Shown here one piece after another: positions 1 through 6,315 of a DNA stretch of 20,372 nucleotides. This stretch comes from CAZTBB01 sp964611755 (lineage in GTDB: Bacteria > Pseudomonadota > Alphaproteobacteria > Micavibrionales > Micavibrionaceae), in NCBI GenBank assembly GCA_964611755.1, contig CAZTBB010000031.1, positions 1 to 20,372 on the forward strand, written 5' to 3'. Every line of letters begins with the position of its first letter. Position 1 is the stretch's first letter. Both the position numbers and the translations under genes were made by a program. The notes below the pieces were generated by a model. The model had not been told where the DNA came from. It did not search any database and worked only from the letters and a program-made list of their open reading frames with translations.

Positions 1-133
1 TTGGCCAATCTTGAAAGGCATGAGGCTGTTTGGTCGATAAATCCCAAGAAGGAAATATGTCAGTATTATTGAAAATTAAAAAATGAGGATTGATTGAACT
101 GGTGGCAAGCCCCTTCCTTCATTTCGATACAGC

Positions 134-168
134 AAAAAGCCACACTGAAATGATTATCAGCATGGCTT
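134..168 (-). terminator. Rho-independent terminator after parB
   Basis: On the minus strand, 32 bases past the parB stop, the arms AAGCCA and TGGCTT (137-142 and 163-168) pair, with an inner CTGA/TCAG stem (145-148 and 157-160) and a symmetric CA/CA internal loop. The minus-strand 3' side runs into TTTTTGC (134-138 on the plus strand are all A). The placement and T run fit an intrinsic terminator for the DUF6876-parB transcript. Confidence 0.6.
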
Positions 169-199
169 CATGTCAAAAGCTAAATGTAAGGGCTAGGAA

Positions 200-1915
200 T
201 TAAGCCGCGAGAGTTTCATCCTCTTCATCAACGCTTTGAGGTGTTTCCTCTTTTACGTCAGGGTCAATGGCAGGAAACCACATTGCTTCTGGTATCCAGA
301 AGATCGCCTTCAATTCATCCGCGCTTGGGGCTTCAAGGGTGAGAACATGGGCAAAATGCTTTGCCATAGCTTCAACCAACTCGCCTTTCTTATAGCCCTG
401 CCCGTTGCCGAACTTCAAAGAACACCCTGCTTCATTGATTATTATCGAAAGCTGTTCCTTATTACGGCGTTTCAAAAACGATTCATCGGGACGCCAATTC
501 TCACGCATATCAACTCTCAAAGCCTGTGCCACATGATTGGACACGCTGTCTTCATAAATATCGAGCGTATCAAGATAGGTGCTTCCAAACTCCAAGGCTT
601 CCAATGTGAGGGCAATATCTTCTAATTGTTCGTCCGATAGAGATTGAACCGCATAATAGGCTTCTTGCACATCATACTGGAAAAGATATTTCACATCCTG
701 CCATGTCGGGCTGTCCTCGGTTTTACCGAAATACGCCAAAAGAACCCCTGCTTTTGCATTGAGTGCGTCCAATGAAGCCGATTTTGACGCTCCATCATCA
801 AAATAGCGCAAGGCAGGATGCTCGGTAAATGTAGCAAGTTTCTTGGCGACCAATATCTCTTTGGTTTTTCGGGGATTGCCAATCAAAGCATTTTGAACGG
901 CTACGGCCTTGTGCATATTCATATAGCGCACCAATGGCTTGCCGTATGTCGCCTTGGGTTTTGGTTTTAAAGCCACCACATTGGATTCATCTATTTCAGG
1001 CTTGATAAGTCCTTTATGGATTTCAACCTCGCCATTGGGACGAATATTGACGATAACACCGCCTGTTTTTTCATCTTCGGCCTTTTCATACTGCCATGAT
1101 GAAAAATACCCCTCTTCCAGTTCTGCCCAATCATGGCTTTGCGAAAACTCGTCCACCAGTTTTTCAGCCGCTTGTCGTTGCAGTTCTTCAAATTGCTCGA
1201 CATCGTTGAAATATGTGGTTTTATCCTCGGCCAAAAGATCGGAGGTATATTCGCCTGTGTAAAGGGACGTATCAAAGATTGCCAATGCGACATTGGGTTT
1301 TTCATCCAAAATAGCGTCTTTAATATCCTCTGGGCTATTGCACCACCCTCGCAAAACACGCTCTAAAATCGCATTTTGTTCATCATGGGAGGCAAGCGCA
1401 AAGCTTTCGGCTTGGGCAAGATTGATTTGTCGGGTCTTTAGGGCATGGGTGACATACTCGCTTAATTCCAAAAGCATCAAGCGTCTGCGGATTGTGTTTG
1501 TGGTCAGCCCTGTCTGGCTTTCAATCACATCCAGTTTTTCACCGTCCTTAATCAGCGTTGCAATCGCTTGGGCTTCTTCCAAGGGGCTAAGATTTTCACG
1601 TTGGACATTTTCAACTGTTGCCATGCGTAGAATATCATCTTCGCTTAAACCCTCTTTGATTTCGACATTGACCGGAAAATCAACGTCAATATCGCCGCGC
1701 TCTAAAAGCAGATTCAGGGCGCGAAAGCGTCTTTCACCGCAAATAATGGTATGTTTTGACCGTTTTGAAGTCGGGGCGGCAACAATCAGATTTTGAAGCA
1801 AGCCATCATTTTTAATGGATTGCGCCAATCCTTCGATTGATTTTTCATCAAAGCCTTTTCGGGTATTGTCCTTTGAGGTTTTGATTTGGCCAAGTTTAAG
1901 AATTTGAGTGCTCAT
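200..1915 (-). CDS. parB: ParB/RepB/Spo0J-family partition protein (long plasmid type)
   Basis: A 571-residue protein with the ParB nuclease-like N domain: GERRFRA at residues 60-66 is the conserved nucleotide-binding box and ENVQREN at 102-108 is the second box. A helix-turn-helix lies at about 127-150 (ESQTGLTTNTIRRRL). Chromosomal ParB is about 300 residues; this one has a long C-terminal extension ending in an acidic tail, as seen in ParB-like proteins of alphaproteobacterial plasmids and integrative elements. In this family the protein binds DNA near centromere-like sites; whether this one acts in partition or regulation is inferred. No ParA partner is in the window. The start is supported by AAGGAG nine bases upstream. 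It follows the DUF6876 gene in the same direction with a 93-base gap that holds a large hairpin. Confidence 0.85.
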   Translation of the reverse strand: MSTQILKLGQIKTSKDNTRKGFDEKSIEGLAQSIKNDGLLQNLIVAAPTSKRSKHTIICGERRFRALNLLLERGDIDVDFPVNVEIKEGLSEDDILRMATVENVQRENLSPLEEAQAIATLIKDGEKLDVIESQTGLTTNTIRRRLMLLELSEYVTHALKTRQINLAQAESFALASHDEQNAILERVLRGWCNSPEDIKDAILDEKPNVALAIFDTSLYTGEYTSDLLAEDKTTYFNDVEQFEELQRQAAEKLVDEFSQSHDWAELEEGYFSSWQYEKAEDEKTGGVIVNIRPNGEVEIHKGLIKPEIDESNVVALKPKPKATYGKPLVRYMNMHKAVAVQNALIGNPRKTKEILVAKKLATFTEHPALRYFDDGASKSASLDALNAKAGVLLAYFGKTEDSPTWQDVKYLFQYDVQEAYYAVQSLSDEQLEDIALTLEALEFGSTYLDTLDIYEDSVSNHVAQALRVDMRENWRPDESFLKRRNKEQLSIIINEAGCSLKFGNGQGYKKGELVEAMAKHFAHVLTLEAPSADELKAIFWIPEAMWFPAIDPDVKEETPQSVDEEDETLAA

Positions 1916-1953
1916 AATATCAGCTCCTTTTTTGCTGTTTAAATGTGATGCGG

Positions 1954-2002
1954 GATTGCATCATCGAAGCCACCCATCCCGAATGGCTTCTGTGATGCAA
2001 TC
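1954..2002. repeat. Large inverted repeat between DUF6876 gene and parB
   Basis: GATTGCATCA (1954-1963) pairs with TGATGCAATC (1993-2002), and inside it GAAGCCA (1966-1972) pairs with TGGCTTC (1984-1990); only a 2-nt internal mismatch interrupts 17 paired bases, with an 11-nt loop. There is no T run on either side, so it is not a standard terminator. It lies in the parB leader and could be a ParB operator or centromere-like site, or an mRNA element. Confidence 0.7.
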
Positions 2003-2008
2003 GGCGCT

Positions 2009-2398
2009 TTAATATTCACTTGGGAGAAACAGGGTGTTGTTTTGGAAATAAAAGCGGATGGTCTTGAGCGGAAAATCGGTGAAAGGGATTTTTTCGCGGT
2101 GAAGTTCGTTTTCATTGCCATCGGTGCAAATAAGCATTGCCCCCTCCCCTTCTTCATTCAGGTTTAAATCCCAGACGCAAAATTCTTCGCCAGAGAGTTT
2201 GGGAACACTGGCTTGGCACTCCATAATTTTATCAATCAGCCAGTATGCTTCGGCTTGTTCAGCGACATAGTGTGCCCCATCGGTGTAGAGAAAATTACGA
2301 AACAGGCTATGGCGATACCAAGTTTCACTCCCTGTAAATTGGATTAAGTCTTCTTTGCGAAGTGGTGTTTTATCGCTGTTGTCAGTTGTTTGGCTCAT
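2009..2398 (-). CDS. DUF6876 family protein
   Basis: A 129-residue protein starting MSQTTDNSDK. It carries the hallmarks I recognise for DUF6876: LIQFTGSETWYRH near the N-terminus, LYTDGAHYVAEQAEAYWLID in the middle and a FPLKTIRFYFQ...FLPSEY end. The family is common on alphaproteobacterial plasmids and integrative elements; its function is unknown. The start at 2398 rather than the upstream in-frame ATG at 2503 is chosen because AAGGA sits just ahead of it and because the family begins close to the FTGSETWYRH motif. It is the first gene of a likely two-gene unit with parB and is preceded by hairpins in its leader. No signal peptide or membrane segment is visible, so it should be cytoplasmic. 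Confidence 0.8.
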   Translation of the reverse strand: MSQTTDNSDKTPLRKEDLIQFTGSETWYRHSLFRNFLYTDGAHYVAEQAEAYWLIDKIMECQASVPKLSGEEFCVWDLNLNEEGEGAMLICTDGNENELHREKIPFTDFPLKTIRFYFQNNTLFLPSEY

Positions 2399-2421
2399 AT
2401 CAATTCCTTTCCTTTTAATTG

Positions 2422-2449
2422 CGCCCCGAAACATACTTTTTTCGGGGCG
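2422..2449. repeat. Hairpin in the DUF6876 leader
   Basis: CGCCCCGAA (2422-2430) and TTCGGGGCG (2441-2449) form a perfect 9-bp stem with a 10-nt loop. In the minus-strand transcript it ends just before the AAAGGAA ribosome binding site of the DUF6876 gene. No T run follows the stem on the transcript side, so I read it as a leader or promoter structure rather than a terminator. Confidence 0.65.
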
Positions 2450-2488
2450 AGCAGGAACGGCGAGCTTCAAGCGGCAAGAGAGGTCAAA

Positions 2489-2617
2489 CCCAAACCCTTC
2501 CATGAAGGGCTTGGGCGAAAAATCGATAAAAATTGCGGAAGGTTTGTGGCGGCGCAGCCGACATGAAAGCCGTCATTTTTTCTATTTTTTGGCTTTGGGA
2601 TTTGACGGAACGCGCCA
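2489..2617 (-). promoter_or_regulatory. Leader element, copy A (related to copy B upstream of ardC)
   Basis: A noncoding stretch upstream of the DUF6876 gene. It starts with a hairpin (CCCAA-A-CCCTTC at 2489-2500 paired with GAAGGG-C-TTGGG at 2504-2515). On the plus strand it then has CTTG-N4-AAAAATCGA (2510-2526), TTTCTATTTTT (2579-2589), GGGATT (2597-2602) and GAACGCGCC (2609-2617). The same blocks occur in the same order and nearly the same spacing at 8481-8588 upstream of ardC. The role is inferred to be regulatory; no sigma70-like promoter stands out. Confidence 0.45.
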
Positions 2618-2655
2618 AGATTAATTTGAAGTCATTTTAGGGTCATGACACCCTG

Positions 2656-2690
2656 TTTTGACACTTTGCAAAGGCCGCGCAGGGTCAAAA
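2656..2690. repeat. Inverted repeats upstream of the 19-codon ORF
   Basis: TTTTGAC (2656-2662) and GTCAAAA (2684-2690) are perfect inverted arms, enclosing the palindrome CTTTGCAAAG (2664-2673). Just before it AGGGT/ACCCT (2639-2643, 2650-2654) flank GTCATGAC. AGGGTCA occurs at both 2639 and 2681. The cluster sits upstream of a TATAAT box and may be an operator or part of a transfer or replication site. Confidence 0.45.
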
Positions 2691-2710
2691 TTCTGATTTT
2701 TATAAATACT

Positions 2711-2716
2711 TATAAT
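2711..2716 (+). promoter_or_regulatory. Probable -10 box for the 19-codon ORF
   Basis: A perfect TATAAT lies 42 bases ahead of the small ORF in a very AT-rich stretch. No convincing -35 hexamer is found at 16-18 bp, so the promoter may be extended by AT-rich upstream DNA or be activator dependent. Confidence 0.35.
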
Positions 2717-2757
2717 CCAAAATCCTTTGGAGAAACCTCTACTTTAAGGAGGACAAT

Positions 2758-2817
2758 ATGGAACTGCTGATTCTTATATTAAAAATCATCATTCTCATTC
2801 TTATCTATCTTAAGTAA
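2758..2817 (+). CDS. Putative 19-residue hydrophobic membrane peptide
   Basis: The ORF encodes MELLILILKIIILILIYLK, then TAA. It is preceded by TAAGGAGG, a near-perfect ribosome binding site six bases before the ATG and one of the strongest in the window, which argues that it is really translated. The peptide is almost all Leu/Ile with Lys at positions 9 and 19, so it could span or lie in the inner membrane. Length and composition resemble type I toxin peptides of the Ibs kind, but I see no clear homology and no defined antitoxin RNA. It could also be a leader peptide controlling the structured RNA that follows at 2840-2971. A perfect TATAAT lies upstream. It stands alone between the minus-strand DUF6876 and toxin-antitoxin genes. 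Confidence 0.5.
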   Translation: MELLILILKIIILILIYLK

Positions 2818-2839
2818 GTAATGATTAAAGGACAGACGG

Positions 2840-2971
2840 TGGGTCATTTGACTCATCGTTCTTGCCTGGTCCGCGTTAAGGATTGTCACCCGAAGGGCCG
2901 AAACGCTTTACTTCAAAGTGGTTCGGGGAGCCTTGGCGAGTAAAGCCTGACCCGCTAAAGACGGGGAACGC
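2840..2971 (+). ncRNA. Candidate structured RNA downstream of the 19-codon ORF
   Basis: This stretch is much richer in G and C than its flanks and holds no convincing gene. Possible pairings on the plus strand: GGGTC/GACTC near 2843, GCGTT (about 2873-2877) with AACGC (2967-2971) closing a multiloop, CCC-GAA-GGG at 2889-2897, GCTTTACT/AGTAAAGC (2905-2912, 2939-2946) and CCCG/CGGG (2951-2954, 2962-2965). Together these form a three-hairpin branched fold followed by an AT terminator-like hairpin. I do not recognise it as a known RNA family. The strand is inferred from the upstream TATAAT and the downstream T run. Confidence 0.35.
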
Positions 2972-2973
2972 CC

Positions 2974-2997
2974 AATTAACCTATAGATTAATTTTTT
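2974..2997 (+). terminator. Weak AT-type terminator of the small RNA/peptide unit
   Basis: AATTAA (2974-2979) pairs with TTAATT (2988-2993) over an 8-base loop, and T continues to 2997. The stem has no G or C, so it is weak, but it sits directly after the structured RNA and is convergent with the toxin gene. Confidence 0.35.
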
Positions 2998-3023
2998 ACA
3001 CCAATTATTAACCTAAATGTTAA

Positions 3024-3521
3024 TTAACCGGCCTGCTCTAAAAGGGAATTGATTGTCTGTATCGGAAGAACCATGCGCTGCGGCGTGGCTTCGAGGGGTA
3101 AAAACCCGATTCCATCATAAAACGAGGCGGCACGATCATCTTTTGCTTCAACAATAATCCCAAGGATACCTGCATCTTCTGCAATCGCAGCTGTCTTTTT
3201 AAAAGCATGATAGATGAGCAGATCACCATATCCCCTGCCCTGAAACTCAACATCAACGGCCAAACGCCCCAATAATAAAAACGGAAGATCCTTATAGCTC
3301 GAAATCTTCACATCATCGGGCAAATTATCTCTTAAGACAGAATGCCCGGAGAGCGTAAAAAAACCGATAATCCGCTTTCCTTCAACCATCACATGCACTC
3401 TGGTAATGCTTCTTTTGCTGTCTTGATTGGCGGCGCGTTGCAGATACAAGTTAAGAGCTTCAACACCACAGTCGAAGCTCTTACGATCGTGCTTTTTAGG
3501 ATTTAGTAATTCAAATTGCAT
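3024..3521 (-). CDS. GNAT acetyltransferase toxin (TacT-like)
   Basis: A 165-residue GCN5-related N-acetyltransferase. The N-terminus has the FDCG..ALN.YL motif (16-27) typical of toxin GNATs. RLAVDVEFQGRGYG (86-99) is the acetyl-CoA pyrophosphate-binding motif A, and Tyr135 in SFYDGIGF fits the conserved catalytic tyrosine. Toxins of this type (TacT, AtaT, ItaT) acetylate the amino acid on charged tRNA and stop translation. Direct context supports this: the upstream gene is a DUF1778 antitoxin whose TAA stop touches this ATG with no gap, so translation is probably coupled. It acts in the cytoplasm and is held inactive by the antitoxin. Its length is normal and no key residue appears missing. 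The exact tRNA target cannot be told from sequence. Confidence 0.88.
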   Translation of the reverse strand: MQFELLNPKKHDRKSFDCGVEALNLYLQRAANQDSKRSITRVHVMVEGKRIIGFFTLSGHSVLRDNLPDDVKISSYKDLPFLLLGRLAVDVEFQGRGYGDLLIYHAFKKTAAIAEDAGILGIIVEAKDDRAASFYDGIGFLPLEATPQRMVLPIQTINSLLEQAG

Positions 3522-3806
3522 TTAGGATGACGCAATCTCTTCTTTGTAAAGAGCCGCAGCTTTCTTAAGACGCTCATTAGGCTCTGGTGGATTCTCGATT
3601 GCATCAAAGAACATATGCCAGTCATTTTCACTAAAAGACGTTTTTTCATGCTGTGCAATGATGGATTCAGCCTTTTCACGAATGCTTTGACGGGCAAATT
3701 TGCTTTTATCCAAATTCACATGACGACGCGCACGCTCCATCAGGGCTTCTGTGGCAGCATCAATGCGAAACTTAAACATATCATCTTTTTTTGCGACTAT
3801 ACTCAT
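3522..3806 (-). CDS. DUF1778 antitoxin (TacA-like, ribbon-helix-helix)
   Basis: A 94-residue protein, MSIVAKKDD..., with an N-terminal ribbon-helix-helix-like segment (MFKFRIDAATEALMERARRH, about 10-29) and a helical middle, then a C-terminal tail (ENPPEPNERLKKAAALYKEE) that in TacA-type proteins wraps around the GNAT toxin. The antitoxin neutralises the toxin and, bound to it, represses the operon promoter. The start at 3806 is set by AAAGGAG seven bases upstream; the much longer in-frame extension to 4286 overlaps other genes and lacks such a site. The stop codon abuts the toxin start. A promoter and a CACA/TGTG inverted repeat lie just upstream, as expected for autoregulation. Confidence 0.85.
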   Translation of the reverse strand: MSIVAKKDDMFKFRIDAATEALMERARRHVNLDKSKFARQSIREKAESIIAQHEKTSFSENDWHMFFDAIENPPEPNERLKKAAALYKEEIASS

Positions 3807-3832
3807 AGCAAGCTCCTTTGTCTTATATTTCA

Positions 3833-3862
3833 AGTGTACCCACATTTGTGCCCAAAAGTCAA
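3833..3862 (-). promoter_or_regulatory. Promoter and probable operator of the toxin-antitoxin pair
   Basis: On the minus strand TTGACT (3857-3862) is a good -35 and TACACT (3833-3838) a fair -10, 18 bp apart. Between them the inverted arms CACA/TGTG (3841-3850) form a short palindrome where a ribbon-helix-helix repressor could bind. Confidence 0.45.
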
Positions 3863-3873
3863 GATAATTTGTG

Positions 3874-4158
3874 CTATTTGCCGCGCTCACAGCTATATCC
3901 AGTGTGTTTCTTGATGTAGGACAATCCTTCACGAAGATACTGCGCCCGGATATTACAGTCAAATTGCTCAAGACCTTCGCGAAAAAGCGTAAATCCCCAC
4001 TTGTTTGGGCAGCTCTTTTGCAAAAAATCGAGCGCAGCATAGACCTCTGTAGAGCGGACATCGTATTCAATACAGTCCTCAATGGCTTTTTCGAGGGTGT
4101 TAAAGGCTTCTTGCCGGAGATGTTCTCTCGGCACATCGTTTTTGACGGCGTTCCACAT
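3874..4158 (-). CDS. Small hypothetical protein
   Basis: A 94-residue acidic, probably helical protein starting MWNAVKNDVP and ending KKHTGYSCERGK. I do not recognise a family. Composition is that of a real soluble protein (regular spacing of hydrophobic residues in LEKAIEDCIEYDV and ALDFLQKSC), while the competing plus-strand ORF over the same bases ends in a run of hydrophobic residues and looks like a shadow. Two weaknesses: no clear ribosome binding site precedes the ATG, and an in-frame TGA lies seven codons upstream, so no other ATG start exists. It sits between repC and the toxin-antitoxin pair, all in the same direction, and may be read from the repC transcript. No signal peptide or membrane segment. 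Confidence 0.5.
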   Translation of the reverse strand: MWNAVKNDVPREHLRQEAFNTLEKAIEDCIEYDVRSTEVYAALDFLQKSCPNKWGFTLFREGLEQFDCNIRAQYLREGLSYIKKHTGYSCERGK

Positions 4159-4239
4159 GATGCTAGATATGACTCAAAAAATAGAACATTACAAGAACAT
4201 CTGAACGAAAAAGGCTGTAAAAGGATATTGGTATTCATC

Positions 4240-5748
4240 CTAATAGCCCCCCTGCTCTCGTTTTTCGGCTTTTTGATCGAGATCATCGTTTAAAGCTTCG
4301 TCATTGGCGCGGCGGATCATCCCCATGACGGATTTATGAAGCTTCAAATCACCTGTTTTAGCACGATTGACCATCGTATTGAAGTAAGCGCCGGGCTTCA
4401 TGACGCGGTTTTCTTCGCGTAAATTCGCCTGATCGGTCAATATCACGCAAACGGCAGCCCCTATTCGGCTCAGCGTCATACACGCATGACCCCAGGAGTT
4501 TTGAGAAATCCCTAAAGTCCGGTTCAAACGATAGGCCGCCTCAACAAAATCATTGGCTGTCATCGCTCTTGGTTCAACGGGAAGCTGCGCCTTTAAACGA
4601 TCACTCGAAATATTGAGCAATTGTTTTAGGGTAATGTGCTGAAGACCTGTTGAGAGAATGGTAGACTGGTCGTCTGATGATTCATCTTCTCTTTCTTGTT
4701 GCTTACTTGGCCTTTTACTCCCCTCTCCGCTTATACCAATGTCTAATTGACGCTGTGAGGGATCGCCTACTCCTTCCTGAAGGAAATTGGGCGAAGTCCT
4801 ACTGGTACTTAATTTATTAAGTTGTTTTTTATTTGTATATTTGTAGTGAACGTCATTTGAATCGTCCTTGGATGAATCTTTTTCAGACAATTGAGTGTTA
4901 TTTGCGCTTTTAAGAGCCTTCTGATCATGCTCAGTAACTTTTGCGCTCAACATCTCATGAAGATGCTTATGTTTATCAAGAAGCTCTCTAAGGGCGATTA
5001 AATCCATATAGGTCCGAATGGAAATCGCAATTTGCTCATAACGGCCGCAAAAATCGATCAGCTCGGCTTCATCGAGGGTAAAACCATCATCAGACTCCCC
5101 TGCCCCGCTTTCCGCTTCCAGTAAAATGGCGCGAATTTGACGGCGGTAGTATGAAATCTGGCGTTTTGTTTCCATCCAGGCTTTATCATAGAGCTGCTTT
5201 TCGTGCAGTTTATCTTGCAGCTCGGCTTTCAAATAAGCCAGAGGCGTTAATTCAGCGCCATAGGCGAATAAGATTTGCCCTGTTTCGTCACAACGCTGAC
5301 CATAACGGCGGTGATTACCGCTATCGTGCCATGTTAAGGCGCCGACTTCGAAGAGCTGCTTTTCTAAAATCTGAACCTGGCGTTCTGAGACGCCCATATC
5401 GAGGGCTGTTTTGGCCAAAGATTGATAAACGATCGGGCGGCTCCCCTCCTCCCAGTCAATATCGCGGGTAAAGCTCATGTAATAATCGAGCAGCGCGATC
5501 ATTCTGGGTGAAAAGCCGGCGGCCTTCCCTGCCCTTTTCACCAAGAGAAGAAGATCATAACGATTGACGTTTTCTTCTAATCCGGCGAAATCTTCGCACT
5601 GTTCTATGGACTGTCTGAGTTTTGGGGAAGCTATGCGCCCTCCCCCCGGCGTGTTCATTTCTGGAAAAATTTGTGTCTGCATATGATTATAAGCACTATC
5701 TGAAAAATCGCTGCGAATAAGCAATAAGAAAGGGTTTGCAGAAGTCAT
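4240..5748 (-). CDS. repC: RepC-family plasmid replication initiator
   Basis: A 502-residue protein with the RepC layout. The N-terminal half has RYDLLLLVKRAGKAAGFSPR (about 64-83), LLDYYMSFTRDIDW, and a winged-helix region with SLAKTALDMGVSERQVQ (about 110-126), which binds DNA. Residues of roughly 280-370 form a polar Ser/Lys/Gln linker. The C-terminal domain (NDFVEAAYRLNRTLGISQNS onward, then KPGAYFNTMVNRAKTGDL) matches the RepC C-terminal domain. RepC initiates plasmid replication in Alphaproteobacteria, usually from an origin inside repC. No repA/repB are linked here, unlike classical repABC operons. There is no good ribosome binding site at the first ATG; Met23 is an alternative. A 59-nt antisense RNA candidate lies upstream in the arrangement known from repABC plasmids and would limit RepC synthesis. 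Confidence 0.85.
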   Translation of the reverse strand: MTSANPFLLLIRSDFSDSAYNHMQTQIFPEMNTPGGGRIASPKLRQSIEQCEDFAGLEENVNRYDLLLLVKRAGKAAGFSPRMIALLDYYMSFTRDIDWEEGSRPIVYQSLAKTALDMGVSERQVQILEKQLFEVGALTWHDSGNHRRYGQRCDETGQILFAYGAELTPLAYLKAELQDKLHEKQLYDKAWMETKRQISYYRRQIRAILLEAESGAGESDDGFTLDEAELIDFCGRYEQIAISIRTYMDLIALRELLDKHKHLHEMLSAKVTEHDQKALKSANNTQLSEKDSSKDDSNDVHYKYTNKKQLNKLSTSRTSPNFLQEGVGDPSQRQLDIGISGEGSKRPSKQQEREDESSDDQSTILSTGLQHITLKQLLNISSDRLKAQLPVEPRAMTANDFVEAAYRLNRTLGISQNSWGHACMTLSRIGAAVCVILTDQANLREENRVMKPGAYFNTMVNRAKTGDLKLHKSVMGMIRRANDEALNDDLDQKAEKREQGGY

Positions 5749-5755
5749 TAAAGAC

Positions 5756-5784
5756 TTGCAACCCGATTCGAATAGCGGTACTAT
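5756..5784 (+). promoter_or_regulatory. Promoter of the antisense RNA upstream of repC
   Basis: TTGCAA (5756-5761) and TACTAT (5779-5784) are separated by exactly 17 bp, each matching consensus at 4 of 6 positions. It fires away from repC, starting near 5791. Confidence 0.4.
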
Positions 5785-5790
5785 CTATGA

Positions 5791-5849
5791 AGAATACGAA
5801 GAAAGTTCGCTTTCGATTTTTAAAGACCGCTGCGCCAACAGCGGTTTTT
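5791..5849 (+). ncRNA. Candidate counter-transcribed RNA controlling repC (about 59 nt)
   Basis: A promoter at 5756-5784 would start a transcript near 5791, and a hairpin ACCGCTG/CAGCGGT (5826-5832, 5839-5845) followed by TTTTT would end it at 5849, giving about 59 nt. It is antisense to the repC leader. In repABC plasmids such as p42d of Rhizobium etli a roughly 56-nt RNA of the same placement and orientation represses repC and sets incompatibility. The size, orientation and terminator agree; the assignment rests on that geometry and not on sequence homology. Confidence 0.5.
5826..5849 (+). terminator. Intrinsic terminator of the antisense RNA
   Basis: A perfect 7-bp stem, ACCGCTG/CAGCGGT, with a 6-nt loop and an immediate T run. 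In the opposite (repC mRNA) sense the same stem is preceded by A's and would be a leader hairpin rather than a stop. Confidence 0.7.
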
Positions 5850-5962
5850 ACTTATCTAGGGTCTTTTAAAGACAGTTTCGGTGCTTCTCCTTTGAATAGT
5901 TAGTTGGTAGGACAGTTTCAATTCCCCAGGGAAGGGAATCGGACATACCAAAAACTAACACA

Positions 5963-6284
5963 GTGTGAAGTTTTCCACAAGACTATACACAAATTGCACA
6001 CTTACACACTTAGTTGCACGGACCTAAAGTGGCTATTTACAAGGATTTTTATCAATTATAGCTGTGCAATGCATTTTGTGCATCATTGTGCATATTTACA
6101 GGACTGCACGTGCAGACATGTGCAATTACACGAATCACATTGCGCAAAATATGGGTAATTTGCACACTAATGCACATATATTCACAGCTACACATGTGCA
6201 AGTGTGAAACTTCTTTTCATGCACACAAAATTCTATTATTATATGTGCATCACTGTGCAGGCCTGCGCAATTTCACCGTGTGAA
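5963..6284. repeat. TGTGCA iteron-like field with DnaA-box-like site
   Basis: Eleven exact TGTGCA or TGCACA hexamers occur at 5995, 6063, 6077, 6087, 6119, 6161, 6171, 6195, 6220, 6244 and 6254, three pairs being exactly 10 bp apart (6077/6087, 6161/6171, 6244/6254). Also present: the 12-bp palindrome CTGCACGTGCAG (6104-6115), TTGCGCAA (6140-6147), and GTGTGAA at 5963, 6202 and 6278. TTTTCCACA (5971-5979) fits the DnaA-box pattern TTWTNCACA. The stretch holds no convincing gene. It may be a replication origin, or the operator/centromere of the DNA-binding protein encoded just downstream. Confidence 0.65.
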
Positions 6285-6315
6285 GAAATAAAAGATAATG
6301 GAAAGGGATCTTGTG

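Noticed and set aside
1..72. Open frame at the left edge on the plus strand ending in TGA at 70-72 (about 23 codons), possibly the tail of a gene
   Set aside because: Too short to judge; a frame this long is expected often by chance and no family could be recognised.
2821..2943. 40-codon ORF directly after the 19-codon ORF
   Set aside because: No ribosome site, and it lies wholly inside the stretch with strong RNA pairing, which explains the base composition better.
3522..4286. 254-codon extension of the antitoxin frame
   Set aside because: The extra N-terminal part overlaps the 94-codon gene and the promoter; the ATG at 3806 has AAAGGAG and gives the normal length of the family.
3871..4293. 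140-codon plus-strand ORF opposite the small hypothetical gene and the repC end
   Set aside because: Overlaps repC and the antisense 94-codon gene, lacks a ribosome site and has the biased composition of a shadow frame.
5995..6259. Repeat field considered as a CRISPR array
   Set aside because: The repeats are only 6 bases, on both strands and irregularly spaced; no 25-35 base direct repeat or cas gene is present.
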